DNA from: Mageeibacillus sp. UBA6980
GTDB taxonomy: Bacteria; Bacillota; Clostridia; Saccharofermentanales; Saccharofermentanaceae
Length of the DNA: 64,000 bases
Direction: 5' to 3'
Assembly: GCA_002450095.1 (NCBI GenBank)
Contig: DJYK01000028.1
Location: forward strand, 62,001 to 126,000
The position numbers and the translations under genes are program-made. Below are positions 43,064 to 51,370 of this stretch, piece after piece. Position 1 is the first letter of the stretch. Each line of letters begins with the position of its first letter. Under the pieces are notes generated by a model. The model saw nothing but the letters and a program-made list of their open reading frames with translations. It was not told where the DNA came from and ran no database searches.

Positions 43064-44323
43064 TCAACCTGTTGTGACCGTTGCACTTGCAAGATTACAT
43101 GTAGAACTGTTTACATATGCCTGAATATTAACCTCAGGAGAACCTCCTCCGACTGTTCCGGTAACTGTAATAGTATTACCTGATACAGTCCAACTCATAT
43201 TGTCGATTCCCCATCCGCCGTTAACATGATCAACAGTACCGTTATATGTAAGAACAACAGTTATAGGTGTTCCGCTGGGAACATTCTGTACCTTTACACA
43301 ACAAACATTAACAGGAGTTCCCCAATTCTGCATAGAATTGTTGGTAATATTTGTTGAAGGGGTTCCGCCACCGGAAGATGATCCGCCGCCGGAAGGTGAC
43401 CCGCCACCTGATGATGAACCGCCGCCGGATGATGATCCTCCACCTGATGAAGATCCGCCGCCGCCTTCGGATGAACCGCCGGATGAAGATCCGCCGCCAC
43501 CTTCAGAGGAACCGCCGCCGGAAGATGATCCGCCGCCAGATGATGACCCGTCCGATTCAGGCGGAGTATACTCAGCGATCGTTATAACGGTGCTTGTAGA
43601 AGGAACCTGTCCTGACTCGGATGAAGAATCAGTTGTGAAACCTCCGAGACTGTCAGAAACAAGTCTTGTACGGATCTCATTGCCCTCTGCATCCTGTGAA
43701 GTCATACTGTCACATGTGAATGTACCGTCTTCTGCAACAGATCCGGTAGGGGTACATGCAATAGAGAATGTAGGTGTATCGGAATTGAAGTTATAATCCC
43801 ATGAATTCGTAGCCAAACCGTTAGCTACCATGTCACCTGTACCTACATTATGAGATACGAACTTGGAATACTGCGGGATCCAGAAGCTTCCGTCATATAC
43901 ATAGTGAAGATATCCGGGTTGGATATAATTATCAAGGAAGTAGAATCTGTATCTGAATTCACCTGTAGTCTCATTATAGCTGCAGAGCATTCTGATGTCC
44001 CACTTCTTTGTATCGGACGCATTATTGAAGTTGTCTATCTGATCAAAATTGATCGTACCGTTTGAGTTCTTAAGAACAGATGTTGTTGCATCGATCTCGA
44101 TCGTATCGTCGATGCCGTTCTGGACATCATAGATAACAGTGTTCTCGAGAGCCTGTGCATACATGGAAGCAATATCGGCACAATCGACATCGTTATACGT
44201 TCTGTAATACGAAGATCTGATGGTCGCGATCAATGTTACGAACAATCCGCTTATGAGCAATGTGATTGCTATAGCAAGCAACATCTCGACCAGCGTAAAA
44301 CCTTTTTTGCTTGACTTTTTCAA
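43064..44323 (-). CDS. Minor type IV prepilin-like protein with Gly/Ser repeat linker and C-terminal beta domain
   Basis: 419 residues. The class III prepilin signal KKGFTLVEMLLAIAITLLI has Gly before Phe and Glu at +5. A globular pilin domain (~45-245) is followed by a ~65-residue linker of GGGSSS units (with SEGGGG variants). A final ~90-residue beta-rich domain contains WGTPVNVCCVKVQN and VNGGWGIDNMSW, resembling a carbohydrate- or fibronectin-type module. The start codon is TTG with GGGAGG upstream. The layout suggests a tip adhesin displayed on the pilus. Confidence 0.85.
   Translation of the reverse strand: MKKSSKKGFTLVEMLLAIAITLLISGLFVTLIATIRSSYYRTYNDVDCADIASMYAQALENTVIYDVQNGIDDTIEIDATTSVLKNSNGTINFDQIDNFNNASDTKKWDIRMLCSYNETTGEFRYRFYFLDNYIQPGYLHYVYDGSFWIPQYSKFVSHNVGTGDMVANGLATNSWDYNFNSDTPTFSIACTPTGSVAEDGTFTCDSMTSQDAEGNEIRTRLVSDSLGGFTTDSSSESGQVPSTSTVITIAEYTPPESDGSSSGGGSSSGGGSSEGGGGSSSGGSSEGGGGSSSGGGSSSGGGSSSGGGSPSGGGSSSGGGTPSTNITNNSMQNWGTPVNVCCVKVQNVPSGTPITVVLTYNGTVDHVNGGWGIDNMSWTVSGNTITVTGTVGGGSPEVNIQAYVNSSTCNLASATVTTG
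43363..43555. repeat. Short-unit coding repeats for the Gly/Ser linker
   Basis: Imperfect 18-base units (variants of CCGCCGCCGGATGATGAT on the plus strand) encode GGGSSS-type hexamers in the prepilin at 43064. Likely length-variable by slippage. Confidence 0.85.
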
Positions 44324-44340
44324 TTGCAGATCCTCCCTTC

Positions 44341-45105
44341 TTAGCCTTCTTCTTCCTCTTCAGGTATGGTGGGGTTAGAAAGAACACCATAACTGAAAGG
44401 TGTCTGTGTGTGTCCGCATAGGTCAGGATAATGCAACTTACCATCTTCACCGACTACAGGTTCACCAACGTGAGTATTATTGAAGCAATACCAGCCATAT
44501 ACTCTATAAGTACCGTCATCCTGTGCAACACATGAACCCTCGTGACCTGAAACAGGAGCTGTAACGATCTTATAACCCCATCTGGGTACACAATCATTCT
44601 CCGCACCCGGGTTTCTTCCGATGTAATCACCGAAATCATAGAAGAATGCGAATCTGTTGTTTGTTGTAGTTGATGCATCAACCGGATCCGAATCACCGGG
44701 GATCACATATGTGGTACCCGCTGCAGCGCTGTAGACAGGAACCTGATCATTGATATATGCGGTAACGTCTACTGTGATGTTCAACGCTTCGGCTTCAAGA
44801 TTGTTGGGAACATGACCGGCTCCGAATGAAGCGGTAAGGACTGTACTGTTTCCGTTATCATAGAGTTCATTGATAACATCATTCTGCTGATTAGCCGCAG
44901 TTGCATAGTGAGCGAGAGTATCACTCATGGCCTGTCTGTAGTTTTCAGCACCGGACTTGGAATACAAGCTGTTATTCTTACCCATGATCATTACGGCTAT
45001 AAAGCCCTTCATGATCATTGTAGAAGCAATAACAAGAATAACAACTGCAAGCATTACTTCCAACAGAGTAAAACCGGATTTGGATCTACGTCTTATTCTC
45101 TTCAT
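44341..45105 (-). CDS. Minor type IV prepilin-like protein
   Basis: 254 residues. The prepilin signal SKSGFTLLEVMLAVVILVIASTMIM has Gly before Phe and Glu at +5. The globular part carries several Cys (ENDCVPRW, GSCVAQDD, YCFNNT, LCGHTQ) that could form disulfides, and the C terminus is EEEEEG. It lies 17 bases upstream of the Gly/Ser-linked prepilin and is co-transcribed with it. Confidence 0.88.
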   Translation of the reverse strand: MKRIRRRSKSGFTLLEVMLAVVILVIASTMIMKGFIAVMIMGKNNSLYSKSGAENYRQAMSDTLAHYATAANQQNDVINELYDNGNSTVLTASFGAGHVPNNLEAEALNITVDVTAYINDQVPVYSAAAGTTYVIPGDSDPVDASTTTNNRFAFFYDFGDYIGRNPGAENDCVPRWGYKIVTAPVSGHEGSCVAQDDGTYRVYGWYCFNNTHVGEPVVGEDGKLHYPDLCGHTQTPFSYGVLSNPTIPEEEEEG

Positions 45106-45126
45106 AATCAGTATCCGCCCTTCTGT

Positions 45127-45408
45127 TTATGTACTCTCAGCTGCAGCAGCACTCGATGCGGCTGCATTAACGACATGTACACTACCTGTATTTCCAAAGC
45201 CCAATTCAGACATTCTGGCTTCGCTTGACATTATATTTACATAAGCCGATTGACGAACCTGATCAGCCTCATTCGACTTGTTCTTAGCATTCTGAATATA
45301 AGTTCCTACGCTTAACATGATAACACCGGCAAGAATAACAATAATGGCAATAACCAATATTATCTCTACAAAGGTAAAACCGGCTTTTGTCTTTCTAATC
45401 TTCTTCAT
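45127..45408 (-). CDS. Small type IV prepilin-like protein
   Basis: 93 residues. The signal KAGFTFVEIILVIAIIVILAG, then a short helix and an Ala/Ser-rich tail (NAAASSAAAAEST). GAGGG precedes the ATG. First gene of the minor prepilin unit. Confidence 0.88.
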   Translation of the reverse strand: MKKIRKTKAGFTFVEIILVIAIIVILAGVIMLSVGTYIQNAKNKSNEADQVRQSAYVNIMSSEARMSELGFGNTGSVHVVNAAASSAAAAEST

Positions 45409-45464
45409 ACAACCCTCGAATCAGATAATCAATTACCTACATTACGACAAAATATTACATTTAT

Positions 45465-45492
45465 ATTATACAAACTAATTATAAATTTTCAA
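45465..45492 (-). promoter_or_regulatory. Promoter of the minor prepilin unit
   Basis: On the minus strand TTGAAA (45487-45492), 16 bases, TATAAT (45465-45470), about 57 bases before the first minor prepilin start. Confidence 0.6.
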
Positions 45493-45540
45493 TAAGTAAT
45501 TCACTTTTTTGAAGATCTGGAGTAAAATATTTATTTTATG

Positions 45541-45567
45541 AAAAAGGGGACAGTCTCCTGTCCCCTT
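45541..45567 (-). terminator. Terminator after the major pilin
   Basis: On the minus strand a 10-bp stem AAGGGGACAG/CTGTCCCCTT around GAGA runs into a T tract, 23 bases after the pilin stop. Confidence 0.92.
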
Positions 45568-45589
45568 AGAATTAATCTTGTAATTAAGA

Positions 45590-45790
45590 TTAAGCCTGAC
45601 CGTCGATAGCAGAAACAGCAACGTCAACAGCACTGTTGTGAGCAGAAACGGAATCAGCAGCATTGTGAGCTCTGTTGAGATATCCAGCGATACCCATGAT
45701 AAGAACTGCAGCAAGGATTACGATGATAGCGATAACGAGTACCATCTCGATGAGTGTGAAACCCTTCTTAGTCTTCTGAATCTTCTTCAT
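45590..45790 (-). CDS. Major type IV pilin (small)
   Basis: 66 residues: the signal KKGFTLIEMVLVIAIIVILAAVLIMGIAG, then a short helix with AHNAADSVSAHNSAV. Cleavage by prepilin peptidase would leave about 58 residues, very small for a pilin, with almost no globular domain. It has its own promoter, a strong AGGAGG and its own terminator, so it is likely the abundant subunit. Confidence 0.88.
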   Translation of the reverse strand: MKKIQKTKKGFTLIEMVLVIAIIVILAAVLIMGIAGYLNRAHNAADSVSAHNSAVDVAVSAIDGQA

Positions 45791-45827
45791 TTTGCTTACC
45801 TCCTGTAAGTTTTAAGTTTGTAGCTTT

Positions 45828-45855
45828 AGTATAACACCTTGGTTTCAAAATGCAA
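45828..45855 (-). promoter_or_regulatory. Promoter of the major pilin
   Basis: On the minus strand TTGCAT (45850-45855), 16 bases, TATACT (45828-45833), about 38 bases before the ATG. Confidence 0.6.
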
Positions 45856-45875
45856 TACCTTTTTCAAATTTTTTT

Positions 45876-45907
45876 CACAATTCTTCCACAATTGTGGAAG
45901 AATTGTG
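45876..45907. promoter_or_regulatory. 32-bp perfect palindrome upstream of the major pilin promoter
   Basis: The first half CACAATTCTTCCACAA is followed by its exact reverse complement. It ends 20 bases upstream of the pilin -35 and 13 bases after the pilO-like stop. There is no T tract on the minus strand, so it does not look like an ordinary terminator. It may be an activator site or an mRNA-stabilising hairpin. Confidence 0.7.
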
Positions 45908-45920
45908 TTCAAAATTCAAA

Positions 45921-46919
45921 TCAAGTCTCATCGACCGGTTCTTCAGCACCGCCGACACCTGTAAGGTTAGCCTCAGAACCGAGTACGCTCTCGAGTCCGG
46001 TAGCACGTACAGCCTGCTCAAAGATAGCTCTTGAATAGTATGTAGCGAACGGTCTGCTGCCCTGGAGAGCATCATTGTCATCCATCATGACCATAAACCA
46101 CTCACTGTTCCTATCCTCGACTACGAACGGTCTGCCGATAAAGCCGCCTTCGGTATTGATATTGCTCTCTCCTGCCCATGTGATGTAAGGAGCATCCGTA
46201 TTCGCTTCAGAAACTCTGCTTCTGAATGTTACGGAATAGAAATCGATCTCTGCATTAAGGAGCATATAACCGCCCTCAGCCGTGACGCCGATCGAATTGA
46301 TCTTGATGCAGTCAGGATTTGCTGCTTCGATCGTCTGAAGAGCCGTGACAAACTCGTCATATCCTGTTATGGAATCGGCTCCATGCCATGCGATCTGCTC
46401 AACATAGGACTGGAAAGCCGCTTCATTTACTTCACCATTCTCATCGATTACTCTTGTGCTTCTGTTGTACTCAGGCATATTGAATCCGTCTGTTGTTGAG
46501 TACTGAACGATGATCCTCTTTGTAAGTAATGAATCTGTTGCACTTGTTCCGTCAGGAAGAGTTACCGATTCAGGTGTGATATCATCTGCCGTTACAGATA
46601 CGAGGTAAGGACATCCCGCATCTTCGAATGTCTTAAGAACATACTGCTCGATAGATGCCGTATTGATGTACGGAAGGAATCTGCCTTCCTCAGCAGATAT
46701 ATCAGTCTTCAATTCGTTTATTCTTGTCTGTGTCTCGGCATTCTGTGTCTTCAAAGACTCATAGTAGTCGAGCTGTGCCTGGAGCTGGGCTCTTGTAGCA
46801 ACAAGTTCATCATACTTAAATCCGAGATTTCTGATACCGAAGAAGTAGATCAAACCTACGACCAATACAATGGCCAAAAGCATCAGATAGTATCTTTCAC
46901 GTTTACCTATATTTCCCAT
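45921..46919 (-). CDS. PilO-like type IV pilus assembly protein
   Basis: 332 residues: a short cytoplasmic start (MGNIGKRERYYL), one membrane helix (~12-30), a coiled coil (~35-75) and a periplasm-type alpha/beta domain, the PilO layout. Its start overlaps the PilN-like stop by one base (TAATG). Sequence similarity to PilO is weak, so the call rests on position and architecture. Confidence 0.75.
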   Translation of the reverse strand: MGNIGKRERYYLMLLAIVLVVGLIYFFGIRNLGFKYDELVATRAQLQAQLDYYESLKTQNAETQTRINELKTDISAEEGRFLPYINTASIEQYVLKTFEDAGCPYLVSVTADDITPESVTLPDGTSATDSLLTKRIIVQYSTTDGFNMPEYNRSTRVIDENGEVNEAAFQSYVEQIAWHGADSITGYDEFVTALQTIEAANPDCIKINSIGVTAEGGYMLLNAEIDFYSVTFRSRVSEANTDAPYITWAGESNINTEGGFIGRPFVVEDRNSEWFMVMMDDNDALQGSRPFATYYSRAIFEQAVRATGLESVLGSEANLTGVGGAEEPVDET

Positions 46920-47857
46920 TACTGCGCACCTCCCTCGGAAGTCTCCTGAACTTCAGCTACAGTGTAGTACAATTCGATCTCGACATTTCCGTTAGCAAAT
47001 CCGGAAATATTTCCTGTACCGTCTGCACCGGCAGAAGCGATAGCAAACTCTTCAGCGCTCATCGGTGTTCCGTTGATGGAGATTGATGAGAGTGTGTAGT
47101 CGACACCGCTTACGGAGAAGGAATTGATTCCGTCGAAGCTGTATTCGGCACCGGCCGCTACGCGTTCAGTTGAAACACCGCTCAAAGCGATTACGCCGGT
47201 TTCAGTCGTCTGATAGTGTCCGAGTGAGATAATACAATCAGATACGAGATTACCGGAGATCGTGAAATCATAGTAGATATCGATAGGATTCTCTGTGGCT
47301 TCCGGGTCGGCTGTTGAGAACGAATCATCAATATTGACGGAAGGTACAACATATCCTGCGAATACATTATTCTGATTGAGCAAGTAGCAGATATTGGCAG
47401 CATCATAGTAGCTGTATGTAATACCCTGCATGCTTAATGTCTCACCTGTAACTGTATAGTCAGTAACGAATGCGTCACTCGGGATGCTGTCGCCGATGAG
47501 ATTTACGAGCTCAGTCTTAGCAGCGCCTGTCTTATCAACAATGCGTCTCATTTCAGTAAGAGTGTAATAGTACTGATTCATCTCAGTAATCTCCTGCTGC
47601 AACGACTGTGAAGCAAGCTCCAAACCGGCATACTCATCACTGGCAAGCTTTGCATTGAGGTCATCGATATCTTTCTGAACACCGATGTTACGGAAGATAT
47701 CGTAAACCAAGATTGCAAGGCACAGACCAATTGCAATTACACCGACGAAAACGACAACAGCGAGAACCTGTGTCTGTTTACGTGCTGAGGCTGTAAATTC
47801 CCCAAAGAAGTTAATATCATTCTTTGAGTAGCCTTTCTTTGATCCAAACAAAGTCAT
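46919..47857 (-). CDS. PilN-like type IV pilus assembly protein
   Basis: 312 residues. The N-terminal DINFFGEF matches the conserved PilN segment that binds PilM; a membrane helix (~30-55), a coiled coil and an external domain follow. AAGGAGG precedes the ATG. It lies between the pilM-like and pilO-like genes, as in classical loci. Confidence 0.82.
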   Translation of the reverse strand: MTLFGSKKGYSKNDINFFGEFTASARKQTQVLAVVVFVGVIAIGLCLAILVYDIFRNIGVQKDIDDLNAKLASDEYAGLELASQSLQQEITEMNQYYYTLTEMRRIVDKTGAAKTELVNLIGDSIPSDAFVTDYTVTGETLSMQGITYSYYDAANICYLLNQNNVFAGYVVPSVNIDDSFSTADPEATENPIDIYYDFTISGNLVSDCIISLGHYQTTETGVIALSGVSTERVAAGAEYSFDGINSFSVSGVDYTLSSISINGTPMSAEEFAIASAGADGTGNISGFANGNVEIELYYTVAEVQETSEGGAQ

Positions 47858-47875
47858 ATTCCAATATCCTCCTTA

Positions 47876-48988
47876 TCAGTCATTCCTGATCAATGCACCG
47901 CAGCAGTTAACAAACTGAGGAAGCATAAAATCTTTTGGACCGTTTACCGTGCTAAGTGTATTGAGTGTCTCAACCTGTGTAGACAGCTGACTTGACAACT
48001 CCTTATCGATCTTCTTATATCCTGCACCGGATCCGTAGAGGAAGCATGTGCTGATGCTGTCGATATGGAACTTGGAGATCGCGAACTGTGCAGTACGTGA
48101 TACTGCATCGGTCAGGCTCTTGAAGTATGCATTGGCTGCACTCTGCAAAGCTGGAGTATCTGCGAGAGACTCATGCCACAGATCGATATCGGAAGGATCG
48201 ACAGAGATATCGGAATCACTCTTTGTGATGTTAAGTCTTCTGGCAAGAGATGACTGATTGTCACCGCCCTGGAGCTTCTTCATTGACTCTGCGACCTGAC
48301 GGATCGTGTTGTGACCGAACTGCAGTCTTCTTGTGAGGATCGGGAATCCCTTCTCGAGGATCGTAACTGTCGTAGTAGCACCGGACAGCTCGATGAGAAG
48401 CAATGTCTGCTGTGAAACATTGGTGCTTCCGTTGATGATCGCACCGTCGAAGATCTTACGAACTGCGTTTTGGTTCGTATCGAGAGCCACGGGAGTCTTC
48501 TCCATATCCTTAAGGAAGTCTCTGTATGCCGTAACCGAATCTGTAGGAACGGCAGTAGCTCTTACCTTGAGCTTCTTGGCGTTTGTCTCTTCGTCGATCG
48601 CATCGCCGTAGATGATGTAATCAACTGACATATCCTTACTGTTGGACTGACCCATAAGCTCGAACTTAACCATATCACTGATCTGGTTAGCACCTACCTG
48701 AGGGATCTCGAGATCTCTTGTGTGCATGAAACTTCCGTCAGAAGTAATGATGCAGTTCTTTGTATTGATACCGAGCTTAGCCCAAGCGTGCTTGAGAGCC
48801 ATATTGATACCGAATGAGTCAGCGATCTGTCCATCATTGATAGAGTCAGCCTCCAAAGGTACGACACCTACCTTCTCGATAGATACGACACCTGTTTTAC
48901 TATTATAGGAACCCACAGCAAGCTTGAGGTTTGAACTGGACATATCCAAAACCATATACTGTGTTCCTTTTCCTGTTGAAAAAGCCAT
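47876..48988 (-). CDS. pilM: PilM-like actin-fold type IV pilus protein
   Basis: 370 residues. The ATPase fold is seen in MVLDMSSSNLKLAVG, later TLLLIELSGATTTVTILEKG and FLYGSGAGYKKI. It forms the inner-membrane alignment complex with the PilN- and PilO-like proteins. GAAAGGAGA precedes the ATG. Confidence 0.88.
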   Translation of the reverse strand: MAFSTGKGTQYMVLDMSSSNLKLAVGSYNSKTGVVSIEKVGVVPLEADSINDGQIADSFGINMALKHAWAKLGINTKNCIITSDGSFMHTRDLEIPQVGANQISDMVKFELMGQSNSKDMSVDYIIYGDAIDEETNAKKLKVRATAVPTDSVTAYRDFLKDMEKTPVALDTNQNAVRKIFDGAIINGSTNVSQQTLLLIELSGATTTVTILEKGFPILTRRLQFGHNTIRQVAESMKKLQGGDNQSSLARRLNITKSDSDISVDPSDIDLWHESLADTPALQSAANAYFKSLTDAVSRTAQFAISKFHIDSISTCFLYGSGAGYKKIDKELSSQLSTQVETLNTLSTVNGPKDFMLPQFVNCCGALIRND

Positions 48989-49005
48989 ATATTAGTCTCC
49001 TTTCA

Positions 49006-50211
49006 TCAAATAAACTTAGCCATCGTAAAGATAGGCATGGCAATTCCGCCGACCGTAAGTCCGACCAAGATAGCCATAACGATAAGCATGATAGGCTCCA
49101 AAGCCGCAGTCATCTTTGCTGTAGCGGCATCTGCCTCGTCCTCGAAGAAGTCAGCCGCTTTATCAAGTATGGTATCAAGAGTACCGGACTCCTCACCGAT
49201 GGCAGTCATGGCATAGATCATAGGCGGGAACTCAGTAATAGGCTTGATAGCCTTTGATAACGAAGTACCTTTACGGATCTCAACTCTTGCATCAGCGAGC
49301 TTCTTCTCGAGGATAACGTTATCAAGAGAAGCCCCCGTGATCTCAACAGCCGTAAGAACGGAGATACCGGACTTAAGGAGAGTTGATACTGTTCTTGTAA
49401 ATCTCGCTGCGGCAGTCATCTTTGTAGCTTTACCGACAACAGGGATCTTGAGCATCATCGTATCCCATTGAGCGTGACCCTTCTCACTTCTCTTCCATGT
49501 GTTAAAGGCAAATACCGCACCGCCGATTACGAAGATGTATACATACCAGAAGTGTACAAACGAATCGGAAACCGCCATGATGAACTTGGTCAAGCCCGGA
49601 AGTTCACCACCCAAGTCATTGATCGTCTGTGCGATACCGGGAACGAGGAAGGTCATAAGACCTACAACAATACCGACAGTAAGGAAAAAGAGGATCTTCG
49701 GGTAAACCATTGCGGATGAGATCTTATTCTTCAATTTTGCTTCCTTGGCGAAGTGAACTGCAAGACGCTCCATGATCTCATCGAGACGACCTGACTCCTC
49801 ACCTGCCGCTACCATTGAGCACATGATCGACGGAAGTGCTTCCTTCTGATCTTTAAAAGCATCAGACAAAGAACGACCGGACTGGATCTGCTCATAGATC
49901 TCACCGATACATCTCTTGGATCTCTTGGTATCACACTGCTGATAAAGCATGTCCAGGGATCTGACGACCGTAATACCGGCAGACAGAAGGGATGCCAACT
50001 GTCTTGAGATCATAACAAGCTCTTTTGTATTGAGCCTCTTTCCGCCAAGCTCCATATTGGCGAGACCTTGGCCTTTATCAAGTTCAAGTGAGACGATGTA
50101 CTTACCTTCGGCCTTAAGCTTTCTTGATGCATCAGCTACGCTTGCTGCATCCAGAACGCCAGAAGACGACTTACCGGCATCGTCTAGAACTTGATATCTG
50201 AAATTAGCCAT
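49006..50211 (-). CDS. pilC: PilC/GspF inner-membrane platform protein
   Basis: 401 residues with two GspF repeats. Each contains the conserved A-x-GE(E)SG-L motif (VAAGEESGRLDEIM and TAIGEESGTLDTIL), and three membrane helices (~165-190, ~215-235, ~370-395). The N-terminal ~60 residues (YQVLDDAGKSSSGVLDA) match the family. It transmits ATPase motion to the growing pilus. Confidence 0.95.
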   Translation of the reverse strand: MANFRYQVLDDAGKSSSGVLDAASVADASRKLKAEGKYIVSLELDKGQGLANMELGGKRLNTKELVMISRQLASLLSAGITVVRSLDMLYQQCDTKRSKRCIGEIYEQIQSGRSLSDAFKDQKEALPSIMCSMVAAGEESGRLDEIMERLAVHFAKEAKLKNKISSAMVYPKILFFLTVGIVVGLMTFLVPGIAQTINDLGGELPGLTKFIMAVSDSFVHFWYVYIFVIGGAVFAFNTWKRSEKGHAQWDTMMLKIPVVGKATKMTAAARFTRTVSTLLKSGISVLTAVEITGASLDNVILEKKLADARVEIRKGTSLSKAIKPITEFPPMIYAMTAIGEESGTLDTILDKAADFFEDEADAATAKMTAALEPIMLIVMAILVGLTVGGIAMPIFTMAKFI

Positions 50212-50235
50212 ATATCATTCCTCCTATATTATTTT

Positions 50236-51351
50236 TTACTGATAGTCGATATCACCAAACAACGGGCTGTTAGCAGGACCGCCGACATTGTTGATATATC
50301 TCTTAAGATCATCAGGGAAACGACATCTCTGCATAGCTGTCTCTCTGGAGATTATCTTACGCTTAACAAGTTCAGCGAGATAGAAGTCGAGAGGACACAT
50401 GCCGGAAGAAAGGTTGGTGGCAATGGCACTGTCGATCTGATATGTCTTACCTTCACGGATATTGTTACGAATAGCATCGTTGGCAAGCATGATCTCGAAA
50501 GCAGCGCATCTTCCGCCGGAAATCTTAGGAACAAGTGTCTGACAGATAACAGCAACAAGGATGGAACCCAACTGAACTCTGATCTGATCCTGCTGATGAG
50601 GAGGGAAAACGTCGATAATACGGTTAACCGTATCAGATGCAGAAGACGTATGAAGTGTAGAAAGAACCAAGTGTCCTGTTTCTGCAGCGGTGATAGCGGT
50701 ACTGATAGTATCAAGGTCACGCATCTCACCTACGAGGATAACATCAGGGTCTTCACGGAGAGCCGCTCTCAGGGCGTTAGCGAACGAAAGCGTATCTTCA
50801 TGAACTTCTCTCTGGTTGATCATGGCTTCACCATGGTTATGGAGATACTCGATAGGCTCCTCAAGTGTAAGAACGTGGCATCTCTTTACAGTGTTGATAT
50901 GACCTACCATTGCTGCAAGAGTTGTTGATTTACCGGAACCCGTAGGTCCTGTAACAAGGATCAATCCTCTGGGCTTCAAAGCAAGATCTTTAAAGAGCAA
51001 AGGAAGACCTAATCTCTCACATGTAGGGATTTCATTTGTAATAGTTCTTGCAGCAAGAGCATAACTGCCTCTCTGCTTATAAATATTACATCTGAAACGG
51101 CTGTAATCGGCTACTACGAATGAGAAGTCGATCTCACCTCTCTCGGCAAGATACTGCTGCCTGGACTTATCGATCATTGACTTACAGAGGAATTCCGTAT
51201 CCTCAGGTGTCAAGATCTGATTTGTCAACGGCATGAGTTCTCCCGATACTCTGATCATCGGAGGGAGACCGGCTGTGATGTGAGTATCCGATGCTCCTCT
51301 TCTGACTGACTCTGCCAGAATCGCCTCCATTGTAAGGCTGAATCCTTCCAC
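50236..51351 (-). CDS. pilT: PilT twitching motility ATPase
   Basis: 371 residues. Walker A GPTGSGKSTT, Asp box and His boxes, LVGEMRDLDT, LSTLHTSSA and the PilT-specific NDAIRNNIREGKTYQID (AIRNLIRE class) support pilus retraction. The GTG start at 51351 has AGGAGG eight bases upstream; an internal ATG 21 bases later is less well placed. It lies between pilB and pilC. Confidence 0.94.
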   Translation of the reverse strand: MEGFSLTMEAILAESVRRGASDTHITAGLPPMIRVSGELMPLTNQILTPEDTEFLCKSMIDKSRQQYLAERGEIDFSFVVADYSRFRCNIYKQRGSYALAARTITNEIPTCERLGLPLLFKDLALKPRGLILVTGPTGSGKSTTLAAMVGHINTVKRCHVLTLEEPIEYLHNHGEAMINQREVHEDTLSFANALRAALREDPDVILVGEMRDLDTISTAITAAETGHLVLSTLHTSSASDTVNRIIDVFPPHQQDQIRVQLGSILVAVICQTLVPKISGGRCAAFEIMLANDAIRNNIREGKTYQIDSAIATNLSSGMCPLDFYLAELVKRKIISRETAMQRCRFPDDLKRYINNVGGPANSPLFGDIDYQ

Positions 51352-51370
51352 TTTCTGTACCTCCTGTATA

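Noticed and set aside
43363..43555. Short repeats resembling a CRISPR array
   Set aside because: Units are contiguous without spacers and encode GGGSSS hexamers in frame. No cas genes are present.
43338..43796. A 152-codon plus-strand frame rich in Pro and Asp
   Set aside because: It is the antisense of the Gly/Ser linker repeats in the prepilin; low complexity only.
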